A DNA stretch of 5,831 nt from Leptolinea sp. (GCA_022837205.1 JALHEL010000235.1:1-5831); one strand, 5' to 3'. Shown: positions 1 through 5,831, counted from the first letter of the stretch. The notes: generated by a model not told the origin, from the letters alone. Numbers and translations: made by a program.

Positions 1-336
1 TTGATATTTGATCCGGATGATCAGACAGGTTGGTCGACGGAAAGATTTCAACAAAAGGGAGATTATTTACTGTTCGAATTGAAAGAAACAACGAAATTAT
101 ATGGGATATCGATTCTTACAAGTACCGAAAGGTATGAAACTCCGCAAGAATTAAGGATCGAAGGATCCGAGAATGGGATTGACTGGGAAATACTGCCGCT
201 GACGTATCAAACACATTCGGATTATGCGTTCTCACCGGTAAGCATAAAATATATCAAACTGATTTTAGAGCAAAATAATGATGAAATTGCCTGGACGGTA
301 AATGACGTGATGTTTCATTTAGCTTCAAATGAATAA
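1..336 (+). CDS. C-terminal fragment of a protein ending in a discoidin (F5/8 type C)-like domain
   Basis: The reading frame is open from the first base to a TAA at 334-336, so this is almost certainly the 3' end of a longer gene that starts before the window. The TTG at base 1 should not be taken as the start. The 111 visible residues resemble the discoidin/F5-8 type C beta-sandwich: an opening DPDDQTGWST segment (acidic loop, then W-S-T), a GDYLLFEL strand, a GISILTS strand, a RIEGSENGIDWEIL segment matching the family's 'S-x-D/N-G-x-x-W' signature, and a final YIKLIL strand. Such domains usually bind carbohydrate and are appended to glycoside hydrolases, surface proteins or membrane glycosyltransferases. 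The parent enzyme cannot be told from this piece. A carbohydrate link would suit the neighbouring sugar importer, but a 217-base gap and a possible terminator separate them, so co-transcription is doubtful. Confidence 0.7.
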   Translation: MIFDPDDQTGWSTERFQQKGDYLLFELKETTKLYGISILTSTERYETPQELRIEGSENGIDWEILPLTYQTHSDYAFSPVSIKYIKLILEQNNDEIAWTVNDVMFHLASNE

Positions 337-434
337 TGTAGATGAATTCATAAAAAGAAAAATTCTTTTGATTTTAGGACGGAGAATCGACAAATAAATC
401 CATTCCGGATTTCGATCATCGGTTAATAGAATTT

Positions 435-454
435 CAGTGATATTCACTGTTTTT
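435..454 (+). terminator. Small hairpin plus T-run, possible intrinsic terminator
   Basis: CAGTGA (435-440) and TCACTG (444-449) form a perfect 6-bp stem around the 3-base loop TAT, followed at once by five T (450-454). The order of stem then T-run suits a Rho-independent terminator for the upstream discoidin-domain gene. The stem is short with only three G-C pairs, so it would be weak. As a 15-base dyad about 100 bases upstream of the kinase start, it could instead be a regulator-binding site. It also makes the GTG at 437, inside the left arm, an implausible start for the kinase. Confidence 0.45.
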
Positions 455-541
455 CAGATTAACTATGCAGATCAGTTTATAAAAATGTTCATATCAGAAT
501 TCTATTTTAGAGATCATGAACCGATTTTCTCATTCTCGGGA

Positions 542-547
542 TACAAT
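542..547 (+). promoter_or_regulatory. Candidate -10 element (TACAAT) for a leaderless kinase mRNA
   Basis: TACAAT differs from the TATAAT consensus at one position and ends six bases before the ATG at 554. With the usual spacing from -10 box to transcription start, the first transcribed base would be the A of that ATG or very near it. No convincing TTGACA-like -35 box lies 16-18 bases upstream (the region around 519-524 reads AACCGA), and no TGn extension precedes the box. The call rests on box and spacing, supported by the same layout before the response regulator gene. Confidence 0.4.
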
Positions 548-553
548 CCAAAT

Positions 554-2338
554 ATGCGAACAAAGAAAAGAAAGTTTTCACTAAAATGGGGATTAATCAT
601 TATTGTTATTGCTTGCTGGGTTGTTCCTATCCTGGTGATTATCGGAACATTGGGATCCTTCACAATGAGAAATATCGAATCGCAAATTGCCGATACGATT
701 ACTACGAATGCCGAAAATATGGTAATGCTTTCTCAAAATATGATTGAAAGTGCGATTAAATCCTCCCGAGCAGCATCTTATGATAGGGATATTTGGAATG
801 CTTATTCATTATATCGACAGGATCATGATGAAATTTCTCTCTATTCATCGGTAACCTCTTATTTGGTATCGAAATATCGCGACAATAATCAATTCATTTC
901 AACTTTTTTATATTTTTGCGACGAGCCCGATAAAGTCTATTATGCAAATAATCGAGCATCTTCCGGTTCTTTTACCAAAGTCAGGGAGTATCGCAGTAAT
1001 ATGCATTCGATTGTTCGGGAAGCCGCTTCAAAAAGCGGAACCGAAATCATATTTTTAAGCGACGGTGAAAAGCTGTATATGGTACGCAATATGGTGGATA
1101 GCAAGTTCCAACCTTTTGCGGTAATTATTATGGAATTAAATCGAGACGTGATGTTTGACAGTGTCAGAAGCGTGGTTTGGATTGAAGGAGCTTCGGTTTA
1201 TTTTAACTCGATTCGTTCCGATGTGATTGGAGAGCCGGTTTCTCTCCCGGAATATGAGATCAATTTGAATCAGCCGATTTTAGAAAAAAAAGACGGAAGA
1301 TATGACATTTTTATTCGCAAGAAAGTGGAAGGACAGACAATTTCCTATGCCATTACCACAAATCAATCTTTACTTTCCGATGATATCCCCAATTTTCGGC
1401 GAATGATATGGCTGCTTATTTTGTTTACCGTCCCCTTGATGGCTTTGGTTATTTGGATTTTCTATCGATTTATTTCAAAACCAATTTCGGCGATGATCGA
1501 GGCATCCCAAAAAATTGAATCCGGAGAAATCGGATATCAAATTCAACCATTACCAGATTCGAATGAGTTTAACTATTTAACCGAACGGTTCAACAGTATG
1601 TCTCATCAATTAAAAGTTCAATTTGAACGAAGTTATCAGGAACAGATAGCACTTCAGGATGCCAGAATTAAAGCTTTGCAATCACAAATCGATCCTCATT
1701 TCCTCAACAATACGTTGGAGACCATTAATTGGGAAGCACGAATTTCCGGAGATGAAAAAGTATCCAGTATGATCGAGGCTTTATCGACCATGCTTTCGGC
1801 AGCCACCGCGCGCGGTGGGGAAACAATGATTTCGCTTGCAGAGGAACTGACCTATGTGAATGCATATCTTTATATCATCTCTGTTCGGTTTGGAAAACGT
1901 CTTACCGTCAAACAAGAAATTGATGAGGCGTTATTGGATGAAAAAGTACCTCGCTTGGTTATGCAGCCGATCGTCGAAAATGCAATCGAACACGGAATAG
2001 CCCCTCATCGAAACGGCGATCTAATATTAAGAATTTATCGACAGGAAGAAAAAATCGTCATGGAAGTTGAAAACAGCGGAGAATTGACCGATGCTGACAA
2101 AGAAGCTGTTGATCGCCTTTTAAATTGGAATGGAAATGATACGACAGACATTAAGCCAGGTCGTCTCGGAATTCGAAATGTTAATTTACGCTTGAAATTT
2201 CTTTACGGAAAGGAATGTGGATTGACGATTACCTCTCTCCCAAATCAGAGAACACTTGCGCGAATCATCTTATTAAATCAATCGAATTCTTCCGTAAGCC
2301 TTTATAATCCCGATAATCAGACAAAATTATACAAATAA
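554..2338 (+). CDS. YesM-family membrane sensor histidine kinase
   Basis: The 594-residue product is a sensor kinase with the full YesM layout. A basic N-terminus (MRTKKRK) leads into membrane segment 1 (about 13-35). An extracytoplasmic sensing region follows (about 36-282), probably dCache-like, then membrane segment 2 (about 284-306), a HAMP linker (about 307-358) and a coiled-coil stretch. The His_kinase domain has the H-box QSQIDPHFLNNTLETINW, with His382 the expected phosphorylated residue. The HATPase domain has N-box QPIVENAIEHG (471-481) and a glycine-containing GRLGIRNVNLRL segment (536-547). The H-box departs slightly from the common QINPHFLYN form. About 20 polar residues trail the catalytic domain. 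The ATG at 554 is chosen because the charged-then-hydrophobic N-terminus begins there and a -10-like box lies six bases upstream. A GTG at 437 would add 39 atypical residues and sit inside a hairpin. The likely partner is the response regulator at 5587; the signal is unknown but probably tied to the transported sugar. Confidence 0.92.
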   Translation: MRTKKRKFSLKWGLIIIVIACWVVPILVIIGTLGSFTMRNIESQIADTITTNAENMVMLSQNMIESAIKSSRAASYDRDIWNAYSLYRQDHDEISLYSSVTSYLVSKYRDNNQFISTFLYFCDEPDKVYYANNRASSGSFTKVREYRSNMHSIVREAASKSGTEIIFLSDGEKLYMVRNMVDSKFQPFAVIIMELNRDVMFDSVRSVVWIEGASVYFNSIRSDVIGEPVSLPEYEINLNQPILEKKDGRYDIFIRKKVEGQTISYAITTNQSLLSDDIPNFRRMIWLLILFTVPLMALVIWIFYRFISKPISAMIEASQKIESGEIGYQIQPLPDSNEFNYLTERFNSMSHQLKVQFERSYQEQIALQDARIKALQSQIDPHFLNNTLETINWEARISGDEKVSSMIEALSTMLSAATARGGETMISLAEELTYVNAYLYIISVRFGKRLTVKQEIDEALLDEKVPRLVMQPIVENAIEHGIAPHRNGDLILRIYRQEEKIVMEVENSGELTDADKEAVDRLLNWNGNDTTDIKPGRLGIRNVNLRLKFLYGKECGLTITSLPNQRTLARIILLNQSNSSVSLYNPDNQTKLYK

Positions 2339-2437
2339 AAACAAGTTTTACTATGTAACAAACATCTTGGTCAATCTACAATAAATATACAAATATTCAA
2401 ACCGTTTTCATAAAAAAGATCTATATTTATCGTTGGA
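2339..2437 (+). promoter_or_regulatory. AT-rich intergenic region, probable promoter of the binding-protein gene
   Basis: This 99-base gap lies between the kinase stop and the first usable start of the binding protein. It holds several -10-like boxes: TACAAT at 2377-2382, TACAAA at 2388-2393 and TATATT at 2422-2427. A TTGGTC at 2367-2372 could act as a poor -35 for the second box, with a 15-base spacer. The palindrome AGATCT (2417-2422) touches the last box, an arrangement also seen before the response regulator gene. No Shine-Dalgarno sequence is evident before 2438. Which box is used cannot be decided by reading; the last one would give an mRNA starting within a few bases of the TTG at 2438. 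I see no terminator hairpin after the kinase gene. Confidence 0.35.
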
Positions 2438-3667
2438 TTGGTGATTATTTTTAGTTTAATGATTGCCAGTGTCGCTTTTGCCGAAGAGATTACTGTAGTT
2501 ACCTCTTATGGCGGTGATGACGGGAACCGCGGAAACTATGAGGCGGCTGTCAAGATGTATGAAGAGCAAACGGGGAATAAAGTCAATGATGAATCAGGCA
2601 CTTCCAACGAGGAGTGGAAGGCAAAAATCATGACTGATTTTGAAACAGGTGCGGAACCCGATGTTCTGTTTTTCTTCAACGGTGTGGATTCCAATCCGTT
2701 TGTGAAAGCCGGAAAAGTCGTTTCAATCGATGAAATTCGTGAGGTTTATCCGGATTATGCTTCGAATATGAAGGACAGCATGTTGGGCGCATCTCCGGTG
2801 GACGGGAAAAATTATTCGGTACCGGTAAACGGATATTGGGAAGGGCTGTTTGTCAACAAAAAAGTATTAAATGAAGCCGGTGTCGCGGTACCGGGGGCGG
2901 ATTATACCTGGGAACAATTCCTGAATGATTGTGAAAAGATTAAGACTGCCGGATTTACCTGTGTCGCGGTTTCTCTTCAGGAAGTTCCTCATTATTGGTT
3001 TGAGTACACCGTATTCAATCACGGTTCGGTAGCAAATCATTTAGATATTCCGAAAACTGCCGATGATGCCGTCGCTCAAAAATGGGCTGCCGGATTGGAA
3101 GATATCAAAGTTCTCTATGAAAAGGGATATTTACCGGCAAATACCTTAACCGCAACTGATGCAGAGACTTTTCAGTTGATGGCTGATCATAAAGCAGCAT
3201 TTGCCATCGATGGCAGTTGGAAAATAGGCTGGTTCCAATCTAATGCAGACGATATTAATAATTTTACTGTGACATATGTCCCCGCTCAGGGTGATCGTGC
3301 CGCAACCGATATCATCGGCGGGCTTTCGATGGGTTATTACATTACTCGGAAAGCTTGGAATGATCCCGAAAAACAAAAGGCTTGCGTGGATTTCGTCGGT
3401 ATGATGACCTCTGATGATGTCGTTTCCACTTTCGGAGCAACCGCTGTTACGGCATTAAAGAAAGGAACAACTCCTCCTCAAGATGCAGATGCTTTGGTAA
3501 CAGCAGCGCTTGCGATGACAAAAGGTGCAACCGGAATTTCGCCTGCCGTTCAGGATCTTTTGACCGGTGAGGCTCGGGCGGATCTTTTTGCAAATGTTAA
3601 GAATGTTGTCACCGGCAAAATAACCGCTACGGATGCGATTGCTTCAATGATCTCATTCAACCAATAA
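2438..3667 (+). CDS. Extracellular solute-binding protein, family 1 (sugar ABC importer)
   Basis: From the TTG at 2438 the product has 409 residues. It is a family 1 sugar-binding protein that would capture a sugar or oligosaccharide outside the membrane and deliver it to the two permeases encoded next. A hydrophobic leader ends in SVAFA before EEITVV, a typical signal peptidase I site after residue 15. No lipobox cysteine is present, so it is probably secreted free rather than lipid-anchored. The mature part has the expected SBP features: an N-terminal beta strand followed by NYEAAVKMYEEQTGNKV, then EPDVLFF (73-79), YSVPVNGYWEGLFVNKKVL (126-144), AAFAIDGSW (253-261) and GGLSMGYYI (294-302). 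Conserved-looking Trp/Tyr residues could stack on sugar rings. Cys165 and Cys175 are close enough for a disulfide, which is speculative. The start is doubtful: the codons before TTG read K-R-S-I-F-I-V-G, an ideal basic leader start, but directly follow a TAA (2411) with no usual start codon. The ligand is not predictable. Confidence 0.9.
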   Translation: MVIIFSLMIASVAFAEEITVVTSYGGDDGNRGNYEAAVKMYEEQTGNKVNDESGTSNEEWKAKIMTDFETGAEPDVLFFFNGVDSNPFVKAGKVVSIDEIREVYPDYASNMKDSMLGASPVDGKNYSVPVNGYWEGLFVNKKVLNEAGVAVPGADYTWEQFLNDCEKIKTAGFTCVAVSLQEVPHYWFEYTVFNHGSVANHLDIPKTADDAVAQKWAAGLEDIKVLYEKGYLPANTLTATDAETFQLMADHKAAFAIDGSWKIGWFQSNADDINNFTVTYVPAQGDRAATDIIGGLSMGYYITRKAWNDPEKQKACVDFVGMMTSDDVVSTFGATAVTALKKGTTPPQDADALVTAALAMTKGATGISPAVQDLLTGEARADLFANVKNVVTGKITATDAIASMISFNQ

Positions 3668-3689
3668 AAAATATCAAAATGTGATAAAA

Positions 3690-3723
3690 AATGAGGGACA
3701 GACAGGGATGCCTGTCCCTCATT
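3690..3723 (+). promoter_or_regulatory. Strong intercistronic stem-loop between binding protein and permease genes
   Basis: AATGAGGGACAG (3690-3701) pairs perfectly with CTGTCCCTCATT (3712-3723), a 12-bp stem with a 10-base loop. It starts 22 bases after the binding-protein stop and ends 44 bases before the first permease. The bases after it on the + strand (GATAATAAAACC) have no T-run, so it is not a classic intrinsic terminator for these genes. A hairpin here commonly protects the 3' end of the upstream message or partly attenuates transcription, giving more binding protein than permease. An internal ACAGG (3702-3706) can also pair with CCTGT (3711-3715) around GATG, competing with the long stem. 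Read on the - strand, the stem is followed by TTTTT, but no - strand gene needs it. Confidence 0.65.
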
Positions 3724-3767
3724 GATAATAAAACCGAAATCATTCAAAAAATAATAAAGAAAACATA

Positions 3768-4658
3768 ATGAGTTCAACGATCTACAAAAATAAACTTCCT
3801 TTAATTATTTTCTTAGTACCGGCGCTGATTCTGATGACCATCTTTTTATATTATCCGTTCATCATGAATATATTCAACAGCTTTTCGGATATTTCAGGTT
3901 TAGGAACTGCCGCTAAGGGATTGAATGATCCTTGGTTTAAGAACTATATTCGATTATTTCAGGATCCCAATATGATTACCGCCGTAAAAAACACGATGAT
4001 CCTGATGCTTTCGACAATCATTTTTCAGGTAGGAATCGCCCTCCTTCTTGCGATTTTTGTGGATTCCATCAAAGTAGGATCTCAGTTTTTTCGAACAGTT
4101 TATTTCTTCCCTTTGGTGATCAGTGCCACGGCATTGGGATTATTGTTTAATCTTGTTTTCCTTTATGACGGCGGAATGTTAAATCAAATACTCCAAAAAT
4201 TCTTTGGGTTTACTCAAAATATCGATTGGAAAGATGAAAATCACTTTATGCTGACGATGCTGTCTCCGGTTATGTGGCAATATGTTGGATTTTATTTTGT
4301 CATCATCGTCACCGGGCTCAGTAATATTCCGCAGGAAATATTTGAAGCTGCTTCATTGGACGGGGCCGGATTTTGGAAACGGACATATTATATTTCCTTA
4401 CCGATGATCCGAAATGTCTTGATTACTTGTTTGATTTTGGCAATTACCGGCGCTTTGAAAGTTTTTGATTTACCGTGGGTGATGATGGGTTCAGGAATTC
4501 CGATGGATGAATCCTGGTTGACGGGGACTTATATGTATAATCAAACGTTCTTGCGTTCGGATGTAGATTATGGTTCAACTATTGCTGTCGTAATCGTCAT
4601 TCTGGGTGTAGTTATTTCTCAAATCGCAAATAAGATTTTTAAGGAAAAAGAATATTAG
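3768..4658 (+). CDS. Sugar ABC transporter permease, MalF/UgpA-like
   Basis: This 296-residue integral membrane protein belongs to the binding-protein-dependent transport permease family (BPD_transp_1, sugar CUT1 type). It would form half of the membrane channel, paired with the product of the next gene. Six membrane segments are visible at about 11-31, 75-98, 107-131, 165-183, 214-235 and 269-289. The cytoplasmic EAA loop that docks onto the ATPase is intact: EAASLDGAGFWKRTYYISLP (193-212), with the invariant Gly199 and the closing Leu-Pro. Its length fits the short UgpA/MsmF-like form rather than the longer E. coli MalF, which has a large periplasmic insertion. The start at ATG 3768 gives a sensible short hydrophilic N-terminus before the first helix. 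Only a weak purine stretch (AAAGAAAA) lies upstream as a ribosome-binding site. The gene follows the binding-protein gene after a 100-base gap carrying a stem-loop and is nearly fused to the next permease gene. Substrate is unknown. Confidence 0.93.
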   Translation: MSSTIYKNKLPLIIFLVPALILMTIFLYYPFIMNIFNSFSDISGLGTAAKGLNDPWFKNYIRLFQDPNMITAVKNTMILMLSTIIFQVGIALLLAIFVDSIKVGSQFFRTVYFFPLVISATALGLLFNLVFLYDGGMLNQILQKFFGFTQNIDWKDENHFMLTMLSPVMWQYVGFYFVIIVTGLSNIPQEIFEAASLDGAGFWKRTYYISLPMIRNVLITCLILAITGALKVFDLPWVMMGSGIPMDESWLTGTYMYNQTFLRSDVDYGSTIAVVIVILGVVISQIANKIFKEKEY

Positions 4659-4659
4659 T

Positions 4660-5547
4660 ATGGGAAACAAGCGATTTTCTTCGAAAAGAATTCATTCATA
4701 CAGTTTTACGACTTTATTTTCCTATACCGTTCTGACCATTTGGGCAATCACAACGATTTATCCTTTTGTTTGGGTACTGATCAATTCTTTTCGAGTCAAA
4801 GGGCAAATTCGTTCGGATTCTTTTTCCATTCCGTGGCCTTGGTTAGATTCTTTTACTTTGGATAATTATTCCACCGCTTTCGAACGCTCAAATGTTTTCC
4901 GAGCGTACGGAAACAGTCTCATCATTTCGATTGTCGTAACACTTTTCGTAAGTCTTTTTGCGGGATTTGCCGCATACGGATTGGTTCGATATTCTTTTAA
5001 AGGCAAAGAAATTCTTCATTCATTCATTATAGCGAGTATGATGTTTCCGGTATTTTCTACCATTATCCCGGTTTATCGAATGGAAGTCCATTGGGGGATT
5101 GCCAGCACCGGCAAACTGCCTTTATCTTTATTGAGCACGATTTTGCCGCAGATCGCGGGAAATCTTTCCTTTGCCATAGTCGTATTGATGGGGTTCATTC
5201 AATCCATTCCGATTGATTTGGAAGAATCCGCATTTATCGATGGTTGTAATGTTTTTCAGATTTATTTTCGAATTATTCTTCCGGTTGCAAAACCCTCTTT
5301 CGCGACTGTGGCAATTTTTACTTTTCTTTGGTCCTATAACGACCTTTTTACTCAGATGTTCTTTTTACGCAGACCCAAAGAACGGACAATTACTCTCCTT
5401 TTAAACGAAATCAATTCTCAAGCCGGAGTAAATTACGGATTGATGGCCGCAGCAGTAGTGATTGTTGTCGTTCCCGTTTTGATTGTTTATGTATTGTTGC
5501 AAAAGAATATTATCAAAGGGATGGTTGCGGGTGCCATTAAAGGTTGA
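4660..5547 (+). CDS. Sugar ABC transporter permease, MalG/UgpE-like
   Basis: This 295-residue protein is the second permease subunit of the importer. It has a longer hydrophilic N-terminus (about 1-17) typical of MalG-type subunits, then membrane segments at about 18-41, 85-108, 118-138, 158-180, 211-229 and 260-280. The EAA loop reads EESAFIDGCNVFQIYFRIIL followed by P (189-208), with the invariant Gly195 and Leu-Pro. The second Ala of the EAA core is Ser here, a common variation. The C-terminus QKNIIKGMVAGAIKG closely matches the usual MalG-family ending 'Q-K/R-x-h-h-x-G-h-x-x-G-A-h-K-G', so the gene is complete. Its ATG begins one base after the TAG of the preceding permease gene (4656-4658), so the two are surely co-transcribed and probably translationally coupled. 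AAGGA (4641-4645) is 14 bases upstream, too far for a good ribosome-binding site, while AAAG at 4647-4650 is closer but weak. The matching ATPase gene is not in the window. Confidence 0.93.
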   Translation: MGNKRFSSKRIHSYSFTTLFSYTVLTIWAITTIYPFVWVLINSFRVKGQIRSDSFSIPWPWLDSFTLDNYSTAFERSNVFRAYGNSLIISIVVTLFVSLFAGFAAYGLVRYSFKGKEILHSFIIASMMFPVFSTIIPVYRMEVHWGIASTGKLPLSLLSTILPQIAGNLSFAIVVLMGFIQSIPIDLEESAFIDGCNVFQIYFRIILPVAKPSFATVAIFTFLWSYNDLFTQMFFLRRPKERTITLLLNEINSQAGVNYGLMAAAVVIVVVPVLIVYVLLQKNIIKGMVAGAIKG

Positions 5548-5573
5548 TTTTCGTGGTTTGTAATAAGATCTCG

Positions 5574-5579
5574 TATAAT
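5574..5579 (+). promoter_or_regulatory. Consensus -10 element (TATAAT) for a leaderless response-regulator mRNA
   Basis: A perfect TATAAT sits in the 39-base gap after the permease stop and ends seven bases before the ATG at 5587. Normal -10 to start spacing puts the first transcribed base on that ATG, so the message would have no 5' leader. No Shine-Dalgarno sequence is present; the gap bases TTTTATT are T-rich. The -35 position for a 17-base spacer reads TCGTGG, which is not a match. TTGATT at 5544-5549 is 24 bases away, too far. The palindrome AGATCT (5566-5571) ends two bases before the box. Read-through from the permease genes is also possible, as no terminator separates them. Confidence 0.55.
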
Positions 5580-5586
5580 TTTTATT

Positions 5587-5831
5587 ATGTATAAAGTTGT
5601 CATCGTCGATGATGAGGAAATTATTGTTCGCGGACTGCAAAGTGTTGTAAATTGGAATTCTTACAAATGCGAAGTCGTCGCAACAGCTTTTGACGGTATT
5701 TCCGGAGCTATTGCGGTTCGAACCTATCTGCCGGACATTTTGATTACGGATATCAAAATGCCGAACAGAGACGGCTTGACAATGCTGGCGGGACTTAGAA
5801 GTGAATTTCCAGCCATGCAGGTAACAATTCT
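5587..5831 (+). CDS. Response regulator, receiver domain (YesN-type), 3' end beyond the window
   Basis: The 81 complete codons in the window encode most of a CheY-like receiver domain. It starts MYKVVIVDDEE, with the acidic Mg-binding pair Asp8/Asp9. The phosphoacceptor is Asp55 in the segment ILITDIKMPNRDG (51-63). The 'VRGL...W...' stretch after the first helix start (VRGLQSVVNW, 14-23) is typical of receivers fused to an AraC-type DNA-binding domain (YesN family). That C-terminal domain is expected past 5831 but is not seen. The ATG at 5587 is well supported because the VVIVDDEE strand follows directly, and a perfect -10 box lies seven bases upstream. It is the likely partner of the YesM-type kinase at 554-2338 and the likely activator of the importer genes. 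It runs off the end of the sequence, so this is an edge truncation and not a broken gene. Confidence 0.9.
   Translation, partial: MYKVVIVDDEEIIVRGLQSVVNWNSYKCEVVATAFDGISGAIAVRTYLPDILITDIKMPNRDGLTMLAGLRSEFPAMQVTI

Noticed and set aside
353..375. AAAAGAA/TTCTTTT stem with a 3-base loop just after the discoidin-domain gene, as a terminator.
   Set aside because: The stem has a single G-C pair on each arm and only an interrupted T-run after it; too weak to call.
396..412. AAATCC/GGATTT hairpin with a 5-base loop in the gap before the kinase gene.
   Set aside because: A short imperfectly motivated dyad with no T-run or nearby promoter; likely chance.
437..553. In-frame 5' extension of the kinase gene starting at GTG 437.
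   Set aside because: It would add 39 residues unlike a kinase N-terminus, and the GTG lies in the left arm of a hairpin followed by a T-run. The basic-then-hydrophobic start at 554 with a -10 box just upstream is better.
2412..2418. A-AAA-AAG, a classic -1 frameshift heptamer, upstream of the binding-protein gene.
   Set aside because: No upstream reading frame with a start codon enters it (TAA at 2356 in that frame), and a -1 shift leads to the wrong frame for the binding protein.
3146..3376. Open frame on the - strand inside the binding-protein gene.
   Set aside because: It lies fully inside a well-supported gene, shows no recognisable domain and has no promoter or ribosome-binding site; a shadow frame.
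3690..3723. Reading the strong hairpin as a standard terminator of the + strand operon.
   Set aside because: No T-run follows on the + strand; the T-run is on the - strand side, where no gene converges.
3550..3777. Open frame on the - strand across the end of the binding-protein gene and the stem-loop.
   Set aside because: Low-complexity product, overlaps a real gene end and a hairpin, no supporting signals.
5213..5404. Short + strand open frame inside the second permease gene.
   Set aside because: It sits out of frame within a permease with intact EAA loop and C-terminus; no evidence of its own expression.
5544..5549. TTGATT as a -35 box for the response regulator promoter.
   Set aside because: The spacer to TATAAT is 24 bases, too long for a normal sigma-70 type promoter.
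5401..5640. Open frame on the - strand spanning the permease end and response-regulator start.
   Set aside because: Overlaps two supported genes and the consensus -10 box; Asn-rich low-complexity product.

Overview
The window is an ordinary-looking carbohydrate-uptake locus, all on the + strand. It holds a sugar-type (CUT1-like) ABC importer sandwiched between the two halves of a YesM/YesN-type two-component system. I see no mobile element, CRISPR array, rRNA/tRNA gene or clearly new system. The host is a moderately AT-rich bacterium (about 40% G+C by eye). Three traits hint at its lineage without settling it. Shine-Dalgarno sequences are weak or absent, two regulator genes look leaderless, and the substrate-binding protein carries a signal-peptidase-I type leader without a lipobox cysteine. 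The last trait is atypical for classical Firmicutes and fits lineages such as Chloroflexota (Anaerolineae-like) or Spirochaetota better. This is inference; no marker gene is present.

Layout: 1-336 is the 3' end of a gene whose product ends in a discoidin (F5/8 type C)-like domain. 337-553 is intergenic, with a small hairpin plus T-run (435-454) and a -10-like box directly in front of the next start. 554-2338 encodes a membrane sensor histidine kinase of the YesM family. 2339-2437 is AT-rich and probably holds the binding-protein promoter. 2438-3667 encodes an extracellular family 1 solute-binding protein with an unusual start region. 3668-3767 carries a strong 12-bp stem-loop. 3768-4658 and 4660-5547 encode the two permease subunits, one base apart. 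5587-5831 is the start of a YesN-type response regulator, cut by the window edge, preceded by a perfect TATAAT seven bases before its ATG.

How the parts work together (inference from family knowledge): the kinase senses an extracytoplasmic cue through its large N-terminal loop and phosphorylates Asp55 of the response regulator. That regulator probably activates the binding protein and permease genes. The binding protein delivers a sugar or oligosaccharide to the permease pair. No ATPase subunit is encoded here, so a shared MsmK/UgpC-like ATPase elsewhere or beyond the window probably powers import. The hairpin after the binding-protein gene probably sets a high ratio of binding protein to permease.

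The points most worth a second look are the leaderless architecture of both regulator genes, the missing conventional start codon of the binding protein, and the stem-loop between binding protein and permease.
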